Of a stretch of 5,010 nt of DNA, positions 1-5,010 are shown in pieces (position 1 is the stretch's first letter; each line of letters starts with the position of its first letter). This DNA comes from an uncultured Acidobacteriota bacterium (GTDB lineage Bacteria; Acidobacteriota; Blastocatellia; RBC074). The notes beneath the pieces were generated by a model. It saw nothing but the letters and a program-made list of their open reading frames with translations. It did not search any database and was not told where the DNA came from. Both the position numbers and the translations under genes were made by a program. The stretch is from contig CALBSU010000119.1 in assembly GCA_937967285.1 (NCBI GenBank), positions 1 to 5,010 of the forward strand. The letters run 5' to 3'.

Positions 1-41
1 GCCTTTCAAAGAACATTCATCACATTGACTGTGGTGCTGTA

Positions 42-717
<676 letters not shown>

Positions 718-725
718 GCGTCCGG

Positions 726-731
726 CTCCTC
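726..731 (-). promoter_or_regulatory. Ribosome binding site of the cysteine dioxygenase gene
   Basis: On the minus strand this reads GAGGAG, with eight bases between it and the ATG at 717-715. It is the strongest Shine-Dalgarno-like site in the window and decides the start at 717 over the in-frame Met codon at 699-697, which lacks one. The two transporter genes have much weaker sites. Confidence 0.75.
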
Positions 732-743
732 GTCTGATCGAAA

Positions 744-762
744 TTACAAAATCGAATTGTAA
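744..762. promoter_or_regulatory. Candidate operator: 6-bp inverted repeat over the -10 box
   Basis: TTACAA (744-749) and TTGTAA (757-762) are perfect inverted half-sites separated by 7 bases, a centre-to-centre spacing of 13 bp. That is close to a helical turn and typical of small dimeric regulator sites. The right half-site covers five of the six bases of the -10 hexamer, so a bound repressor would block polymerase. AT-rich palindromes arise by chance fairly often, and no regulator gene is in view, so this remains a candidate. Confidence 0.4.
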
Positions 763-784
763 GTTCGGCCCGCAGTCGCGTCAA
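756..784 (-). promoter_or_regulatory. Sigma70-type promoter for the cysteine dioxygenase gene
   Basis: Reading the minus strand, TTGACG (784-779) is followed by exactly 17 bases and then TACAAT (761-756). Each hexamer matches the sigma70 consensus at five of six positions, with optimal spacing. Transcription would begin near 749, giving a leader of roughly 30 bases that includes the GAGGAG ribosome site. The -35 box begins five bases beyond the stop codon of the upstream transporter, so the dioxygenase can be expressed independently of the transporters, although read-through from them is also possible. Confidence 0.7.
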
Positions 785-788
785 TCGC

Positions 789-2756
<1,968 letters not shown>

Positions 2757-2760
2757 ATTC

Positions 2761-2812
2761 CCCGGGCCGGCGTTCAGTATTGGCGGTTTGCTGTTTGCGC
2801 AGGCCCGGGCCT
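2761..2812. repeat. GC-rich inverted repeat in the leader between the two transporter genes
   Basis: A perfect 12-base palindrome, AGGCCCGGGCCT, lies at 2801-2812. Its GGCCCGGG (2802-2809) is complementary to CCCGGGCC at 2761-2768, giving 8-bp arms with a 33-base loop. In the transcript of the downstream transporter the distal arm ends three to four bases before the ATG (2756-2754), so pairing would hide the start region. No run of T follows either arm, so this does not look like an intrinsic terminator. It could modulate translation of the second transporter, or simply reflect local GC richness. Confidence 0.4.
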
Positions 2813-2840
2813 CTGAGTGTTTTGTTTAGCCTTAAATACT

Positions 2841-4778
<1,938 letters not shown>

Positions 4779-4825
4779 TGATATTTTCTTCGGGTGATTT
4801 TCAGTCTGATTGTTCGCGTGTGCAA

Positions 4826-4854
4826 AACATATCCTAAATCGAAATCATTGAGAA
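4826..4854 (-). promoter_or_regulatory. Possible promoter for the transporter pair
   Basis: On the minus strand, TTCTCA (4854-4849), 17 bases, then TATGTT (4831-4826) match the sigma70 hexamers at four of six positions each. The implied leader is about 40 bases and includes the GAAG site before the ATG at 4778. A rival pair, TTGCAC (4825-4820) with GAAAAT (4802-4797), scores the same but would start transcription inside the ribosome site, so it is less likely. This is a weak call. Confidence 0.3.
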
Positions 4855-4862
4855 TGGAACAC

Positions 4863-4922
4863 GCATGGAGTACCGACTTCAGTCGGGCTCTTAAAAACCC
4901 GAGTGAAGTCGGTACTCCATGC
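4863..4922. repeat. REP-like 25-bp inverted repeat (long hairpin)
   Basis: The arms at 4863-4887 and 4898-4922 are complementary at 24 of 25 positions, with a 10-base loop (CTCTTAAAAA on the plus strand). The left arm also contains a nested palindrome, CCGACTTCAGTCGG (CCGACT and AGTCGG around TC). The single arm mismatch breaks this inner palindrome in the right arm. A palindrome-bearing unit in two opposed copies is the layout of REP doublets/BIMEs. The element starts seven bases beyond the stop of the upstream partial gene and could form a strong 3' hairpin in its mRNA, protecting it from decay or attenuating read-through. The right-hand flank has no T-run, so it is not a classic Rho-independent terminator. 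No flanking target duplication is obvious. Confidence 0.8.
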
Positions 4923-4929
4923 TCAATGC

Positions 4930-5010
4930 CTATTCGGAGAGTACGCCCATGGCGGCGCCGGCGTAACCGGTCATCTCGAGGTAGCCTCTGCCGCGGACCG
5001 GCCGGCCGCG
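4930..5010 (-). CDS. C-terminal end of a lipocalin-like/CrtC-family protein (partial)
   Basis: Only the last 26 codons and a TAG stop (4932-4930) lie in the window; the gene runs in from beyond the right edge. The frame reads RGRGYLEMTGYAG (residues 7-19 of the fragment), then ends in GVLSE. A 'GxGYLELTGY' tail is the hallmark C-terminal strand of the CrtC/AttH lipocalin-like family, often annotated as predicted secreted hydrolase or carotenoid 1,2-hydratase, and commonly periplasmic or lipoprotein-anchored, sometimes next to LolCDE/MacB-type ABC transporter genes. The family match rests on this one short motif, and no catalytic function can be inferred from it. The coding strand agrees with all other genes in the window, but the 60-base hairpin and about 150 bases before the next ATG suggest a separate transcription unit. 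Confidence 0.7.
   Translation of the reverse strand, partial: RGRPVRGRGYLEMTGYAGAAMGVLSE

Noticed and set aside
4779..4862. A c-di-AMP (ydaO) or other riboswitch ahead of the KimA-like gene
   Set aside because: Only about 84 bases separate the repeat from the ATG, and no structured, conserved riboswitch core is visible; the ydaO class is much longer.
4865..4894. Tiny open frame MEYRLQSGS inside the inverted repeat, with a near-copy (MEYRLHSGF) on the other strand from the other arm
   Set aside because: The two peptides are simply the two arms of the palindrome read in the same way. Nine codons without a ribosome site are not evidence of a gene.
4863..4922. Rho-independent terminator
   Set aside because: The stem is strong, but neither flank has a T-run directly after it on the relevant strand, and the arm length and nested symmetry fit a repeat element better.

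Overview
The window is a compact, moderately GC-rich stretch of bacterial chromosome in which every recognisable gene lies on the minus strand. In transcription order (right to left) it contains: the last 26 codons of a lipocalin-like/CrtC-type protein (4930-5010); a large, nearly perfect inverted repeat of REP-like form (4863-4922); two long paralogous 12-helix APC-superfamily transporters in tandem (4778-2841 and 2756-789); and a complete cysteine dioxygenase (717-70) that ends in a short heptanucleotide tandem repeat (43-70). No tRNA, rRNA, CRISPR array, transposase gene or phage gene is visible. Intergenic gaps are all below 160 bases.

The two transporters look about three-quarters identical in protein sequence by eye, but they differ at many synonymous positions, so this is an old tandem duplication kept under purifying selection. 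Homology-based annotation would probably call them 'amino acid permease'. When I lined them up by eye with remembered KUP/KimA-type potassium transporters, the charged and polar residues that line the K+ path of Bacillus subtilis KimA appeared at matching spacing (D52, Y59, T135, E255/E251, Y415/Y405). A K+ (or other monovalent cation)/H+ symporter is therefore a serious alternative. Each also carries a strongly conserved cytosolic C-terminal domain of about 170 residues.

The cysteine dioxygenase has the full iron-binding His triad, the substrate-binding Arg, and, unusually for a bacterium, the Cys/Tyr pair that forms the thioether cofactor in animal enzymes. It appears to have its own near-consensus sigma70 promoter in the 71-base gap behind the second transporter. 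The -10 box of that promoter lies inside a TTACAA-N7-TTGTAA inverted repeat that could be an operator. The two transporters are probably co-transcribed, because I see no convincing promoter or terminator between them.

Taxonomy cannot be fixed from this sequence. REP-like intergenic hairpins, heptanucleotide repeats and large APC-type transporters would suit a soil-type lineage such as Acidobacteriota, but this is a weak impression. A possible shared theme is osmotic or sulfur-amino-acid physiology (K+ uptake plus cysteine oxidation toward hypotaurine/taurine or sulfite); that link is inference only.
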